64,000 nt of DNA from Manduca sexta. Taxonomy: Eukaryota > Arthropoda > Insecta > Lepidoptera > Sphingidae. Positions 36,027 to 48,145 of the stretch are shown in pieces; position 1 is the first letter of the stretch; every line of letters starts with the position of its first letter. The translations under genes were made by a program, and so were the position numbers. The notes under the pieces were generated by a model. It saw nothing but the letters and a program-made list of their open reading frames with translations, ran no database searches and had not been told where the DNA came from. The stretch is from contig NC_051129.1 in assembly GCF_014839805.1 (NCBI RefSeq), positions 2,852,001-2,916,000 on the forward strand. Reading direction: 5' to 3'.

Positions 36027-38091
36027 GCGTTGATATAGTTTATTACAGAAAGACAGGCGAAATATTAGAAGTATTCCGGCGACCATCGAGGCACTACAAC
36101 CTCCTTGGTATATATTTAAGACTGCATTATAATTAATATTAGTTAAGTATAAAATCTTTGCCTATTCAGATTATAAAAACACTATAAGTCACCTTACGGA
36201 TTAAGCCAGTGATTAATCAATAAAAAAACAACTTGAATTTCGTCACACCCCATTGACATCGACCCGTTGGAGCAAACAATCATTATGACCTCACCAACCA
36301 TTAATACCTCAAAAACACATAAACAACACGTTCCGTGTAAACATTTTAGTAAACGTACTACAGTAAGTTTGAAAATATTTATTAGTTATATTCGATGATA
36401 GTAATAAATAACATGAATCCATTTTTGCTCGTTATAAATCATCTCATTGATTTATTGTTATTATGCTTTTAACAATTTAGTGGTAGCTATTAACCTTGCT
36501 CTTTTAGAACATTGTAAAACTTATATATCTGTGTACACGATATATTGAAGTCCGTTACTTGGAATAAATAGGGTTTTGTAACCATATTAACGGAAAAGAA
36601 AGAGATATTTATTTATTAAGGTCATACAACACATCTGATAACAAACTCAATTGATTTCAATTGAGTTTGTCCTTATGTATTGGCAGCAAAAGAATGATTA
36701 TTTTGATGTTATGAATGGTTATTGATGATGTGATTGCTTAATATAAAGTAACTCTTTCCTCGTTGCCGGTTTGCGACAAAATAATTTTTAATATTTTTTT
36801 ACTAGCCTAGATCAAGTTCAGCCAGACTAATGAAAAAATACTTTTATTTTTTTACTTGTTTTATTTTATTTAGGATATATATGTGTCAACTAAACAAAAG
36901 AAAGATAGGTAGCTAACTTATTACGGCATGCACCATTGACGCGCGCGCTGCGTGTGCTCAATGCTTTGTCCAATCAGATTGATATATTTTCATGCTCTTT
37001 GACGGAATTCACATTGGCCGCTTAAGTAATAGTAAGTAATAATAAAATATTATAATAACGATTATACTACGCCATTGTATTGGGTATTCTGTAAAATAGT
37101 TGTATGTGGAAATAAATAAATAAAAACTCATATATGTTCTTCGAACTTTCGACTAGCCGTAATACAATGGAGCCATACAGTTTGTAAAAGGACATAGTCC
37201 GGGACCGTGGGTTTCCCATCTGTGTGTCAGTTTGCATACAAATTAATATAAACACCTACGTTAGGACCACAATCTTGAATAGCGCGCGCGAATTTTTAAT
37301 TCAATAGGCATATTGATAATTTATATGATTCAAAATCGTTTAACGGTTACCTAAACTGAGCGAATATCCAGTCTCGCCTCTGATAGTTTACACTAAGCTC
37401 ATTACCTAAACTAGAATGTGATAGGATTCGTGAATAGTTCATACTGGGCGTATTATTATCCCTAGCAAATTATGTATTTCTTTTCAAATTGGAAATCACA
37501 GGCTTTTGTTAATCCACTTGGAAATTAATACGAAAGTTGTTCATTGAGTGCACTATTGACTGAAACTTTTACACAGTCATCACTCATCAGCAATGTTTTT
37601 AGCTACAATGGATTCCAGACTCAAGACTCTTGATCATACATATTACTTACAATAATACAAGTGCCTTTACAAACGTGGGATGAACATAAACTTTATTCTA
37701 CAGTTTGAAGTTTATTATAAAGTTTATTGTTTCATTAAAACTTGTATTGTTCTGTTTGAAGTCGCCTTTCGAGGTTAACTATGGCAAATGACGTTCTTAT
37801 TCATTGTTTTACGCAGGTTCATGTGTTGATGTTGATAAAAATAAACATACATAAATATCATTGGTGTGGTATGAATGTTCGAAAATTTGAAATATACGAA
37901 CTTTTTTCACGGCTCCAAATGCACCTCATTTATACAATATTATTAAGAGATTAATTATGGCCTTCAAGCATTCGAAAATTTAAAAAAAAATGGAATTTGA
38001 CAGTTCAAACATTTAAAAAAAAAAATATTTATATATACAATTTTGTTCTTTAACAGCGTTAAAAATAAATGTGCTTTTAAACTCTTTTTAG
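36027..38091. other. Intergenic or intronic DNA
   Basis: No supported gene. Contains a perfect palindrome at 36641-36670 (listed separately) and two CG-alternating spots, gacgcgcgcgctgcg near 36939 and tagcgcgcgcgaa near 37279. Confidence 0.45.
36641..36670. repeat. Perfect 14 bp inverted repeat
   Basis: Arms acaaactcaattga (36641-36654) and tcaattgagtttgt (36657-36670) are exact reverse complements around a 2-base spacer. No flanking element was found to explain it. Confidence 0.9.
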
Positions 38092-38247
38092 GTCAACGTC
38101 CTGCGGCATTGTTTATCCTCCAAAATTACCATCGACATCTCGATGACATCACACGTCTCTCGCCTAAAAGGGGATCGTGCCCGCAAAAGGATTGCCCGCT
38201 TTAGAATCCTGCGCAAGCCACTCGGAACGCGTGCATTGTTTCTTTAA
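38092..38247 (+). CDS. Possible terminal coding exon, unrecognised
   Basis: A pyrimidine tract, actctttttag, ends at 38091. The following 51 codons are open and end in TAA at 38245-38247. The patch is clearly richer in G and C than its surroundings and has many CpGs. The predicted peptide starts VNVLRHCLSSK and is basic in the middle (RARKRIARF). It may be the last exon of a + strand gene, or a decayed piece of a transposon frame. No polyadenylation signal follows closely and no other exon was found. I do not recognise the product. Confidence 0.25.
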   Translation, partial: VNVLRHCLSSKITIDISMTSHVSRLKGDRARKRIARFRILRKPLGTRALFL

Positions 38248-38775
38248 CGTATGTATTTTTGTTTGGCCTCAAATTCGGTCATTTTTGAAACTGTTTTTGT
38301 CCTGGCATGACAGACTGGGTTTGATCATCAGTGCAATATAGTTTCTAAAATTTTTATATCACTATCGATCTGAAGCCTGCCACAAAATTGATTCAGTAAT
38401 TTTCTTATAAGAACAACTAAATACATTATTACATAGATTAAATGATACTAACACTTATTTAACTGGCAACCCTGAACCTAAATCCTTCAACACGTCTAAC
38501 GGGGTAATAAAGTGTTAACCGACCGTGGGAATATACCCCAAATAGGTTATTTGCGTGCGCTATGAACTTAATTTGACTCATTAACCTGTGAGTAATTACT
38601 GTAGCGTACATTAGTTAAGTTATGATGCTAGTAACCTTGATATTAATGATATTTGCTTTACTAATGTGTGAGACTTGAATCTGTTTTTTTTTTTACGAAT
38701 ATAGAGTTTTCGATGTATTTTTAAATCAAGTATATGAAATTCCTTATAGAATTACCTTAAAACTCGTATAACTAG

Positions 38776-39012
38776 ACTACCTCGGCAGCGTAGTTGTACT
38801 GCATGCGCGGTATGACAGCGCTCTGAGGTCCTGGGTTCAAATCTCGGGTCGGGCAAAGTGATATTTGGGTTTTCTTGCTCAGTATCAGTCCGATTTGAAA
38901 TTTGTACCCGATAATATGTCGATAGGGTTGCCCATCACATAATGGGACGAAATATACTTGGCGAAAAGTGGGTGTCCTGGTTGCGCCTCTGCGTACCCTG
39001 CGTGATGTGTTT
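38776..39012 (+). mobile_element. tRNA-derived SINE, family A, near full length
   Basis: Head ctcggcagcgtagttgtact, B-box gggttcaaatctcgggtc, body gcaaagtgatatttgggttt, tail ttgcgcctctgcgtaccc. The best + strand copy of the family. Confidence 0.75.
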
Positions 39013-39618
39013 TTGTATATAACTATGACCAATATCTCTTTTCCTCCCACCAAATTCCTTGGTCTTAAATGGTCTTCATTTACCATCACATGATCGTTGC
39101 TACAATCTATAAAAAAAAAAACAAATATAGGCCATGAAAATATCAAACTAGATTCTAGATCTCGAATAAACAGCACGAAGCTAAGAGAAATTCATTAAAT
39201 AGTATAATTTATATATCTAAAACCACGGATTGCATCCATCGGCGGATAACTGTAAGATCGTGATCTGATTTGTTATCCAATTTCATCGTATTACCTATAG
39301 AATATTGCGGAGACGGATTCAGAGGTAGGTCACGGGCGGCATGACCCCCTTTTGAAGTCATTTATTACGCATTGTTTGCGCGAATAGTAAAATGGAATAA
39401 CTGTTATTTAACTTATAGTGACTTTACATTATACTAAATGGGTGCAATCACATTTTATGATTAGTCGACGTAATTTTAAAATAATAGTAATCAAGTGAAG
39501 TGCTTTTTTCCCATAACCTTGCGATACGTTTGTGAGTTTAAACATAATCACAATGTATAATTTATTATTACCAATTATATATGTATTACAAACATCAACA
39601 AAAACCTCGTTGTTTTCA

Positions 39619-39903
39619 CTAGCTGACCCTACAGACGTTGTCCCGTCTTAACTATGAATTTGCAGCGCGCATTCTGTCAATCGCCGACAGTTATTTCAAA
39701 CAATTGACAGTTATATAAAAGTAAATTTCAAATGTGTTAAATTTTCTAATTTTCCGTGCAATTTTTTTAATTTTTTCTTTCATAAGAACCTTCTTATGTC
39801 GATAACATACACAACAACAAAAAAAAAATAGATATATCGGTCCAGCCGTTTACGCGTGATGGCGTGACCGAGGGAATTAGGGATTCATTTTTATATATAT
39901 AGA
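39619..39903 (-). mobile_element. Helitron-like element, both ends intact
   Basis: On the minus strand it starts TCTATATATATAAAAATGAA and ends GGGTCAGCTAG. On the + strand it is flanked by A at 39618 and T at 39904, the A/T insertion site of Helitrons. 285 bp, non-coding. Confidence 0.65.
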
Positions 39904-39988
39904 TAAATATAGACGGCTTTATCCTTCGAGAGAAGTTTTATTCTTTAGGTACATGTTTAGACTAAATACGTTATATAGGTACATATAT

Positions 39989-40126
39989 CAGTGGCGAAGC
40001 GTCCATACAACTCAATTACTACCGGCTTTTCTTTTCTGTCAAATTGGCCGCGATATGTAAGTAAGGCAATTTTGTCTTTTTTTTTGCCTCAGGTAACCTT
40101 TTGAACCATTTCACCCTTCGCCACTG
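39989..40126. mobile_element. hAT-like MITE, 138 bp
   Basis: Perfect 11 bp terminal inverted repeats, CAGTGGCGAAG and CTTCGCCACTG. The flanking octamers acatatat (39981-39988) and ttatatat (40127-40134) agree at 6 of 8 bases, consistent with an aged 8 bp target duplication. A decayed relative is at 56740-56900. Confidence 0.7.
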
Positions 40127-40134
40127 TTATATAT

Positions 40135-41554
40135 AAAATAAGTATTTAGAATTTAAACCCCTTCTAAACTTGTGTTCGTTGCTAAATCCTTCCCTGAGTA
40201 AACTATAGACGCGCATCGAGCGAGTTCATATTTCAGATGAATCACAAAATTAATCTATTTAATAGAATTCCGATAATTGTAATTTATTATGCACGTTTGT
40301 TTATGTTTTATTGAAATATTATAGTAATAGAGAATTCATTACTCATTCAAATGATTATTGAGATCAGCATGGCCTATATAAGCTCTTCATTAATAAAACA
40401 TAGGTTAAAAATCCATCGATGTTTTTGAAAAATTTTTGAAAGTGGTCTATGAGAAGTTTGGGAACCTCTAGTATAGGCCGACGGGCACGAGATATTAAAA
40501 AAATGGATTAAGAGATAATTTGAGTATACAGCATCATGCTATGTTCCCTTTTCTTGGGTAGGCAGTGGTGTTACCATATTCACATTGCGCCAAATTAGGC
40601 ATAAGTTTAAAGTTAGTAATCTACAGTTTTAGTTATTTGTCAAGTTGACGGCTCTTCTAATGGTGGAAGGTCAGCATTCCTTAAGAACAGCTATAATGTC
40701 AGTGTTTTAAGTGTGTTGTTGATCTTTGAGAAGGAGGAATGGGTTTTGGCAGTGAGTTCAGGATTTATTTTAAGTCTAATTGTTGACGATGACCCAGTAC
40801 TCAACCACATAAAGTTAAAATAGGCGTTATAAGAAAAATATTTATTCACATACGACGAAAAACTCTAAACTGACAAATAAGTAGGTACATCAAAACATTA
40901 CATCGAAGGATCGGAATTCAAATAATTAAAATCAAAACTATACTTCACTAAAAAGTATTTATGTCGCCAACACCAATAATCTAAATAATTATCTATATAG
41001 TTTTAGAATCTTGAAGCAATTGATCAAATCTAGCCATCAAATAGGTCTCAATAACAGAGTAGTCAAGAAGTCTTGAAGTCTCGAATTGTGTATTTTCAAA
41101 GACCACTATTTATCTCAATTACATGAATACAGATTCCATGTCCTTGATATTCCAGAATTAATTACTATCATTACAATTACGTAGGTATTGTAGCATTTTT
41201 TTATAATGACTCAGCTATTAACACCCAGCGGTAATGTCAAGCGAGACGCTGACATTTCAGATGCAAGTAGCCTTTCCATATGCAAAGTGACGAATTGATA
41301 TGCGAGGAATTTGTTTTTTAAGCACTAGGTATAATTGCATTTTTTATAAATAGACAATAATGCTTGTAGATCTGACAGTTTTAAAAATCTTTCCTGGCAT
41401 AAAACTTTGCTATATTTATAGGCATCAGGGGGCCTTATTCCGTCTGGTTGTAGGGGGGGGGGGGGGTATATACGTCTTTTTGAAATTACGGACATTCTAA
41501 TCGAAGGTCAGCTCTGAAGGCCGCATAAGTAAATATGGGGATATCTATACGCTT
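40135..41554. other. AT-rich intergenic DNA with a poly-G run
   Basis: No gene or element with clear ends was seen. A run of 14 G at 41453-41466 is exceptional for this base composition, and its length is probably unreliable. Confidence 0.45.
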
Positions 41555-41760
41555 TGCTATGGAGGGAAGTGCACAATGAATATTTCCAACTCCTCCCTAT
41601 CTTTCTATATGATTCATTACTTTGCGGGATAATGACAAATTAGTGTTCCCTGAGACTCGCCCAGCTTCACTGCTCGGTGTCATAAAATGCGTGCCACTGC
41701 TGATCCTGGCTTACAGGAGTTGTAGTGGTGGGTGTGAGGGCGGGAAAGTTTTTCTTACCT
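41555..41760 (+). repeat. Interspersed repeat family E
   Basis: Second place of the 200 bp sequence seen at 13090-13290, with small differences such as gtgcacaatgaatatttcc against gtggacaattaatgattcc. The 124-codon frame that runs out of it downstream has no recognisable protein. Confidence 0.6.
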
Positions 41761-42025
41761 ATACGGTTATCGAAGCTGTCTTTCGAATAGGATGTCCGCA
41801 AATGCAAAAAGACGGATTCGCCTCTATAAATGGAATAGGGACCCCTGACCTTTTGTCAAATCAGGATACGTTCTGTATGTATGTTAAGCAGTTTCGGTCT
41901 TTACCTTTAAAAAAAATAGTTTTGCCCATCGTCTGGGGATGTTTTAATGTCTTTCACATTTTCTTTGGGCTTCACAGTACGTCACACCAGCAGTGAAGTC
42001 AATTTGTTGTTCTAACGATAAAAAT

Positions 42026-42125
42026 TAAAATTAAACTATTTTTCGGATTTTATCGCGGTATTAATATTTTAGTTTTCTCTCGATGTTTCGAAGATTTTGC
42101 AGCCTTCGTGGTCACGAGTGGGACT
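42026..42125 (+). repeat. Interspersed repeat family F, left half
   Basis: Contains aaactatttttcggatttta, tcgatgtttcgaagattttg and gcagccttcgtggtcacg. No right half follows within a few hundred bases. Confidence 0.55.
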
Positions 42126-42130
42126 GATAA

Positions 42131-42896
42131 AAAACAACATTAAACAAACAATACATCCTATTTGTTTTTCAAAATTTTGATGTTTTTTTTGCCAACATTA
42201 CCACTATATATTTGTATGAAGTCTGATCTCGCAAAAATACGTAACCACATATCCATTCACACAAACAAAATAACTAAATATACCACATAATTCGCTGTAA
42301 AATTATGGTTCTGATACTATTTTGTACCGAAAAAACAACGTATTTATTTTAACAAGTGTTTCGGTTACAAATGTTTTCTTAAGATGTATTTAAATAATTA
42401 CAGTGAATTCAATGCTTAGTATGCCGCAGGTGAATAGTTATGGAAACAAAAAATAAACAATTGCCAGCCCCATTTACATTTTACGATACGATTTGTCTGA
42501 CGTGATAATATAGCGCCGTATAAAGTGGCAACTAGTTTTCATCATGTGTTCGAAGTCAGTTTAAGAGTAATAAAAATATTGAATACGCAAATATGTAGTT
42601 CGTTTTTTAATGTGGGAACGAAAATAAGCTTTAATACCTATATTTTTCAATATTTTTTCTTACTTGCAAACTCGTGTTATAGAACATTTTATTACTGTAA
42701 ATAATAATATTTTTTTCCGTCAAACCTCCTTTAAAGGCATCAAAACCGGTTTAGCAATAAAAATGTTACTACCCTTACGATTTACAATGCCATTTTACAT
42801 AACATACCAATAAACGCCTACATCTTGGCCATCTGTAAGATCACGACATACAATTCTGATATATAAGGCAAATCATTACCTTTCTGTATAATTTTT
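42131..42896. other. AT-rich intergenic DNA
   Basis: Nothing recognised apart from A and T runs. Confidence 0.5.
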
Positions 42897-43124
42897 GCTG
42901 GTGGTAGGATATATTTTATATTCGCCCGAATAGCGACCACCGTACACAAGGTGTTAAAACCCGCTAATGGCCCATGTAAGTGTGTCGCGTTCCGGGAACA
43001 GCCTGTGTATATCTGCTTCCAACAGGCTAGCATAAATGTGTCGACTGTCAAAGAGTATTCCAGACATTCTATTGGATCCCACTCCACTTACCATCAGGTG
43101 CAGTGAGGTGAATGTGTCGTGTAC
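42897..43124 (-). repeat. Interspersed repeat family B
   Basis: Reverse-strand copy from gctggtggtaggatata to ccatcaggtgcagtgagg. It includes cgcgttccgggaacagcctg and is among the better preserved copies. Confidence 0.7.
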
Positions 43125-43378
43125 ATGTAAAAAATATGGTGTAAATGAAGGCCAGTGGCATTGTGAATCGCAATCAGTATTACAAAATATGTTGACTAGC
43201 CGTATTTAGAATTTCAAGCGGATTATTTCATAAACCTCTCGATGTTATCTGTTTCATACTAGCGAAATTGTTTTGCTGTTGTGATCTACTTTGGCTGAAC
43301 TCGCGTATATCCGGCTACGAATTGTTTTTTTTTTATGTTTTGCGTTTGTATTTTATCGTACACGCTGTTCCAAAAAAA

Positions 43379-43700
43379 GCGGCGATAGCCTAGTTGGTTA
43401 TGAAACGGACTGCCGAGACTAATGTTCGCAGGTTCAAATCCCAAGGGCACACACCGCTGACTTTCCCAGATATTATGTGTGTATTCTTTGTGAATTATCG
43501 CTTGCTTTAACGATGAAGGAAAACATCATGAGGAAACCTGCACAACTGAGAAGTTCTCTATAGGAATTTCGAGGGTGTGTGAAGTCTACCAATCCGCAGT
43601 AGGCCCGCGTGGTGGACTAAGGCCTAATCCCTCTCAGTAGTAGAGGAGGCCAGTGCCTAACAGCGGGACGGTATATAATACAGGGCTGATGATGATGATG
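43379..43700 (+). mobile_element. tRNA-derived SINE, family S, full length
   Basis: Pol III A box tagcctagttgg and B box ggttcaaatcc fit the consensus. The body has ggaaaacatcatgaggaaac and ctaccaatccgcagtaggcc. The tail is a GAT/ATG repeat after tacagggctgatg. Related copies are at 45890-46208 and 49174-49500, with a decayed one at 54474-54672. Confidence 0.85.
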
Positions 43701-43972
43701 ACACTGTTCCAATGGGCTGTGGATGGTTTCTTAGTTATTCATTGGTTAGCAGAAAGCTTTACGCGTACTTGAGGAAAACATGTTCCGTGAGCTTACATAA
43801 TTTGCTTCCGAAATCCCTGAATATTTATGACATATATTTTTCTTATACCATTATGAAATTTTCCTTGGTGTAAATTTCTTTTTTTTTCCATTTTGGTTAT
43901 TTTTTTCGGTAATTCTAAACTATATGCGTAATCTACCAAATTTTAGTCATGAATGAGATAATGCATACTTAT

Positions 43973-44135
43973 ATTTAAAGCTGATGAGTTTGTTTGTTTG
44001 AACGCGCTAATCTCAGGAACTACGAAACTGTTTTTTTTTTCACTAATAGGAATTTTTATTACTTTTGAGTACTAGACAACTTTTCATCCGGGGAAAATAT
44101 GTATCCCGAAAAAAAAATCAATACGGACGGAGTCG
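43973..44135 (+). mobile_element. Helitron-like fragment, 3' end missing
   Basis: Contains aaagctgatgagtttgtttg, gaacgcgctaatctcaggaa and cactaataggaattttt, as in the intact element at 48808-48982. No CTAG end follows. Confidence 0.5.
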
Positions 44136-45169
44136 GAAGCAATTTTCAATTTTATACGAATCGTCCGATTTAAAGGCCCCTTTAATACCTCACGGGTGGT
44201 TTTTATAATGAATCCAAGCGCGTAACTATTACTTACCCACGGTGTTTTTTATTCAAATGACATCACAACTTCCACGCATTCTCTTATGTTAATTCAAACA
44301 CGGAGTAGTTATTATTGTTTTACGTCTAAATATTTGATTTAATACAGACTAAACATTTTCTTTTGTTCTTGTTTCTAGTTGTTACTGTATAGTATATTAT
44401 TGTTCTTTTGTTAATCTGCTGTTTGAAACAATAATAATTCATGAATGAGTAACTAACTCGCTTTGAATTGAATTTCGGAAAGAGTAAATAAACAAAGTTT
44501 ATTTAATCAAAAATTTTCAATTTCTCGTGACGAATTAATCCGGAGTTCTCAGTTACGAGGAGTATTATTAAATGTTTGTATTTTAAAATTCAGGATAATA
44601 TTGATATTTGTTACTTATATGCTGTATTAGTATTAATCTTGAGGCAACCTACTGCACAGATCGATATAAAAATCAAGTCATTTTGACATTGCGTTAATAA
44701 ATGAAACTACATTATCGTCTATATAACGGCTAACATTGTGTCAAATATCATCCATTTTTTGAACAAAACGTTTAACGTTACTTTTCATATCTTTATCATT
44801 TTGTAGTTTAGTGCAAATATAGCATGTGCGTGAGTGTATTTCTGCCTAAAAGTGTGACGTTGCCATGTGGCATTAGGGCGTGTAAAATTAAAATTACTTC
44901 TAATTGATATTTATTGTGTTCGAAGCTTACACTATATTTGACATGTATGGTTCAAGTTACTTAAGTAAAGAGTTATTTTTAAAGAAAAGTATGGTTTTAT
45001 TTAGTAATGTAATGTCAAAATGACCTTGTACATATAAATTCGTAAATAAAAATCTTTATAAGATACCAAAATATTTACTAATCCATGGCTGTCGATGCCT
45101 ACAGCACTATACCCACATGGAAAGGTTTACATACTGATGACTTATGATAATTTATTCCCAATCATCTTT
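44136..45169. other. AT-rich intergenic DNA
   Basis: No supported feature. Confidence 0.5.
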
Positions 45170-45868
45170 AATATCCCCCCCGAGGGAATTCTTGTGTTTG
45201 GTCTCCTCACCGAATGCACGTCCGTACGGGGGGACGTTTGTTGTGAGTCTAGGCACACAGTTAAGTGTATACCTCATCTTTGCCTATTTTTGACAAACAA
45301 GAAAGACAATTTATGGCAAAAAAGAAAGCCCGGAGTTTCTTTCTGCCTTTCTTCTTTGGGTAGTCATCACTTACGTAGCTAGTGAAAAGCTGGTAGGTTA
45401 GCTAGGTTAGGGCACATCTCCTCGCCGGTGAGGATCGCGATGCGTTATCCTTCTATTTCCCCCTACCTGCCAGCCCGAGCTGGTTACTTCGGTTTGTACC
45501 CTGTCTTCATTATAAATTTTATCCCTAATTTAAAATGTCCATAGTTATATAAGTAATTTTAATAGTTGTTTATAAATAATAATAATTATTCTTATGCTTT
45601 GTTTTGACGTATCATATGTGCAACTTTGTTCGCCTACGTGATGTATAAAGTATTTTTTTTTATTTATTCACATTAAGGTCTATGAGGCTCGCGAAAATTT
45701 TCTGGTGTCTCCCTTCCTTCTATCCAAAGAGTGTTCCTTCTCCTTCCCCTTTTCTTCCTTCCTCAGATATCCCCTCCCAACTTTCCTCCAAGGCCAGCAG
45801 TCGTTAAGCCGAGGGATTCAAGTATCCTTTTGGCAAGTTTCCCTCGCTGTTAACTGCGGAGTCCGATA
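45170..45868 (+). repeat. Repeat family D interrupted by a 380 bp insertion
   Basis: The head (45170-45285, with accgaatgcacgtccgtacg and acacagttaagtgt) and tail (45665-45868, with attcacattaaggtctatga and the pyrimidine-rich run) are contiguous in the copy at 17510. Here they are split by 45286-45664. The 95-codon frame over the head is not a recognised gene. Confidence 0.6.
45286..45664. mobile_element. Unclassified insertion inside a family D repeat
   Basis: Defined by interrupting family D. It contains a GC-rich hairpin-like cctcgccggtgagg followed by an AT-rich half ending in a T run. No target duplication or coding frame was identified, so its class is unknown. Confidence 0.45.
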
Positions 45869-45889
45869 CAAAAAGACATAATAATAATA

Positions 45890-46208
45890 ATAATATCAGC
45901 CCTGTATTATATACTTGCCCACTGCTGAGCACGGGCCTCCTCTACTATTGAGAAGGAATAGGCCTTAGTCCACCACGCTGGCCTAGTGCGGATTGGTAGA
46001 CTTCACACACCTTCGAAATTCCTACAGAGAACTTCTCAGATGTGCAGGTTTCCTCACGATGTTTTCCTTCACCGTTAAAGCGAACGATAAAAATTCACAA
46101 AGAATACACACATGATTTTAGAAAAGTCAGAAGTGTGTGCCCTTGGGATTTGAACCTGCGGACATTCGTCTCGGCAGTCCGTTCCACACCCAACTAGGCT
46201 ATCGCCGC
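45890..46208 (-). mobile_element. tRNA-derived SINE, family S, full length
   Basis: Minus-strand copy with the tRNA-like head at the right (caactaggctatcgccgc) and an ATAAT microsatellite tail at the left. ATT repeats on both sides suggest it landed in, or generated, simple repeats. Confidence 0.8.
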
Positions 46209-47454
46209 TATTACTATTATTACAAATTATTATTATTATTATTCCAAAAAGACATCTTTAATACCAATTGTGTTATTTGTTGCTGTGCGTAGAAAGAAGA
46301 GAACTTATTTTCATGTAGGGAATAGTTTGAATGCAATCTAACTCCATGTTGACCGAGGATGAGAGTTTAATTTTTTAATACCACAGACACTATAAAATAT
46401 AAAACTGACAGTTGACAGATACATAATACAGATTATGTAACATTAATCATGTATTCCTTGCAGTGAATACCAAGTTCCATCAAGTTTTACTTAACAATCA
46501 AATTCCGAACCTACCAAACCCATAATTCTATATAATCAATGAATATACGTCGCCATTCCAGCGTGGGTGTCGACAAGGCTGGCGAGACACCGGCGCCTGC
46601 CGTTGGGCAATTATTTCCTGGTATTGGGTAGCTTGTAGGTAGTGGGTGAAGGTAGCTGAAAACTAGCTAGTATAGCCCCCTCTAGTGATATAGATTAGCA
46701 TGATTTGTATTAATAATTAAAAGATTTATTACTCTGAAGTACGAATGCACATATTTTTGTTAATAAAACGATTAATTAATGAACTTATTAATACTTAGTA
46801 AGATTACGTCTGTTTACGAAGTAAATGCAACCTTCATCTGGTACTGAATTTCAACTTACCGTCATTTTCTATTTCGATCTATCCCAAAAATTGGCCAATC
46901 AGAACAAAGCTTTTTGACATGCTTACAAATGAGTTATTATGATTGGTTCATTTTCGGAATGCGATTGAAGATTGATATTGGAATCGTTTATTGAAAACTA
47001 CTTCTAATGATACCGTCGTGGGATTAGAGAATAGTCATTCACTGAATAAATTCAAATTATATTAGTTTTATGATTCAAAGATTCTCAAAAAAAAATTAGT
47101 TTATTTTCCTTAGAATCGGAATCGGTTTTTATATTTAAAATCATAAGTACGCAACTGTGATAAATTTAGATTATCCAAATCAAAGACTAGTCTAGATAAT
47201 TAGATTAGAACTTCAAACCTGGTATTACAACATAAATTACTGGTTTTGGGCAGTTAAAGTTTATAGTTTGCTGTCAAATTACGTTTAATTTATATTAATC
47301 TATTTGACTAAATAAATGATTAAGATAAACGATAGAATTTCTTTTGTGTATGCAATACACATTTGCACTCTCTGTTCTTTCACTCTCATAATCCGGTGAG
47401 ACAGCAATCCGACATAACCGGAGAGAGATCAGGCGCAGGACCAACGGCTTTACG
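46209..47454. other. Intergenic DNA with one GC-rich patch
   Basis: No supported gene. A patch at about 46555-46640 (gggtgtcgacaaggctggcg and caccggcgcctgccgttg) stands out in composition but gives no recognised protein in either direction. Confidence 0.45.
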
Positions 47455-47616
47455 TACTCTCCGAGGCACGGGGGTATCACACCGCCAACATCCTAACTGG
47501 GACCTGGGACTGAGCAATTTTTAAGATAGAAAAAACCTTGGATAAATGTGGCTCGACCCGGGATTCGTAACCGGGACCTCACCCGTACAATTACAACTAA
47601 GCCACCGAGGCAGTCA
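47455..47616 (-). mobile_element. SINE family A variant, minus strand
   Basis: The right part reads acaactaagccaccgaggca and cgacccgggattcgtaacc, the reverse complement of a tRNA-like head and B box. The left part does not align with the other copies, so this may be a subfamily. Confidence 0.5.
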
Positions 47617-47942
47617 AGAAGGCACTGATCCCATATGAAATGAGATTATTTTATTAATACACGCCTTACCTTACTTGGTATAAACACCCTTAGACTTGTC
47701 ATGCATTGTCAATCAAGTCAGGTGGAACAAAAGCCGATGACACTGACAATTGCAACAGTGGGTACTTGCATAATATACGCGCCCTACATACAACCGCACT
47801 GGCAACAATCGCTTTAATCTGACGCGTGTTATTTTAGTGCAATGGAATTAATAAGTTTCTTAAAGACATTGTCAGAAAGACTCTGTTTAGTTTCTAAATT
47901 TAACTGTTCTGGCAATTGTTTTGTAGGCGATTTTTCTTTTAA

Positions 47943-48145
47943 CGTGCACGGTTAAGTGACCATTACTCCTGATGGTTAATGGAGTGAGATCCAACTGAAT
48001 GTCGACTGACGAGAGATGATTACCATTCGCCAGTCGACATCATTATGCCGGCCTGTTAGAACCGGATACACAGGCTGATCCCGGAACGCGACACACTTAC
48101 GTGGGCTATTATGACGGATTTAATATCTTGTGTACTTTACCTTTG
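47943..48145 (+). repeat. Interspersed repeat family B
   Basis: Contains tggttaatggagtgagatcc, gtcgactgacgagagatg and ctgatcccggaacgcgacac. The 3' part is lost. Confidence 0.65.

Noticed and set aside
38772..39176. 134-codon minus-strand frame
   Set aside because: It mostly overlaps a family A SINE and reads its antisense strand.
41453..41466. Poly-G run as a quadruplex element
   Set aside because: A pure G homopolymer in this assembly is more likely a length artefact or microsatellite, and there are no separate G-tracts around it.
43379..43460. Possible tRNA gene
   Set aside because: The A and B boxes are good, but a cloverleaf with a proper acceptor stem is not formed, and the body, tail and multiple copies show it is a SINE.
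46200..46250. Possible satellite or CRISPR-like array from ATT/TTA repeats
   Set aside because: A simple microsatellite attached to the SINE. There are no spacers or regular longer unit.
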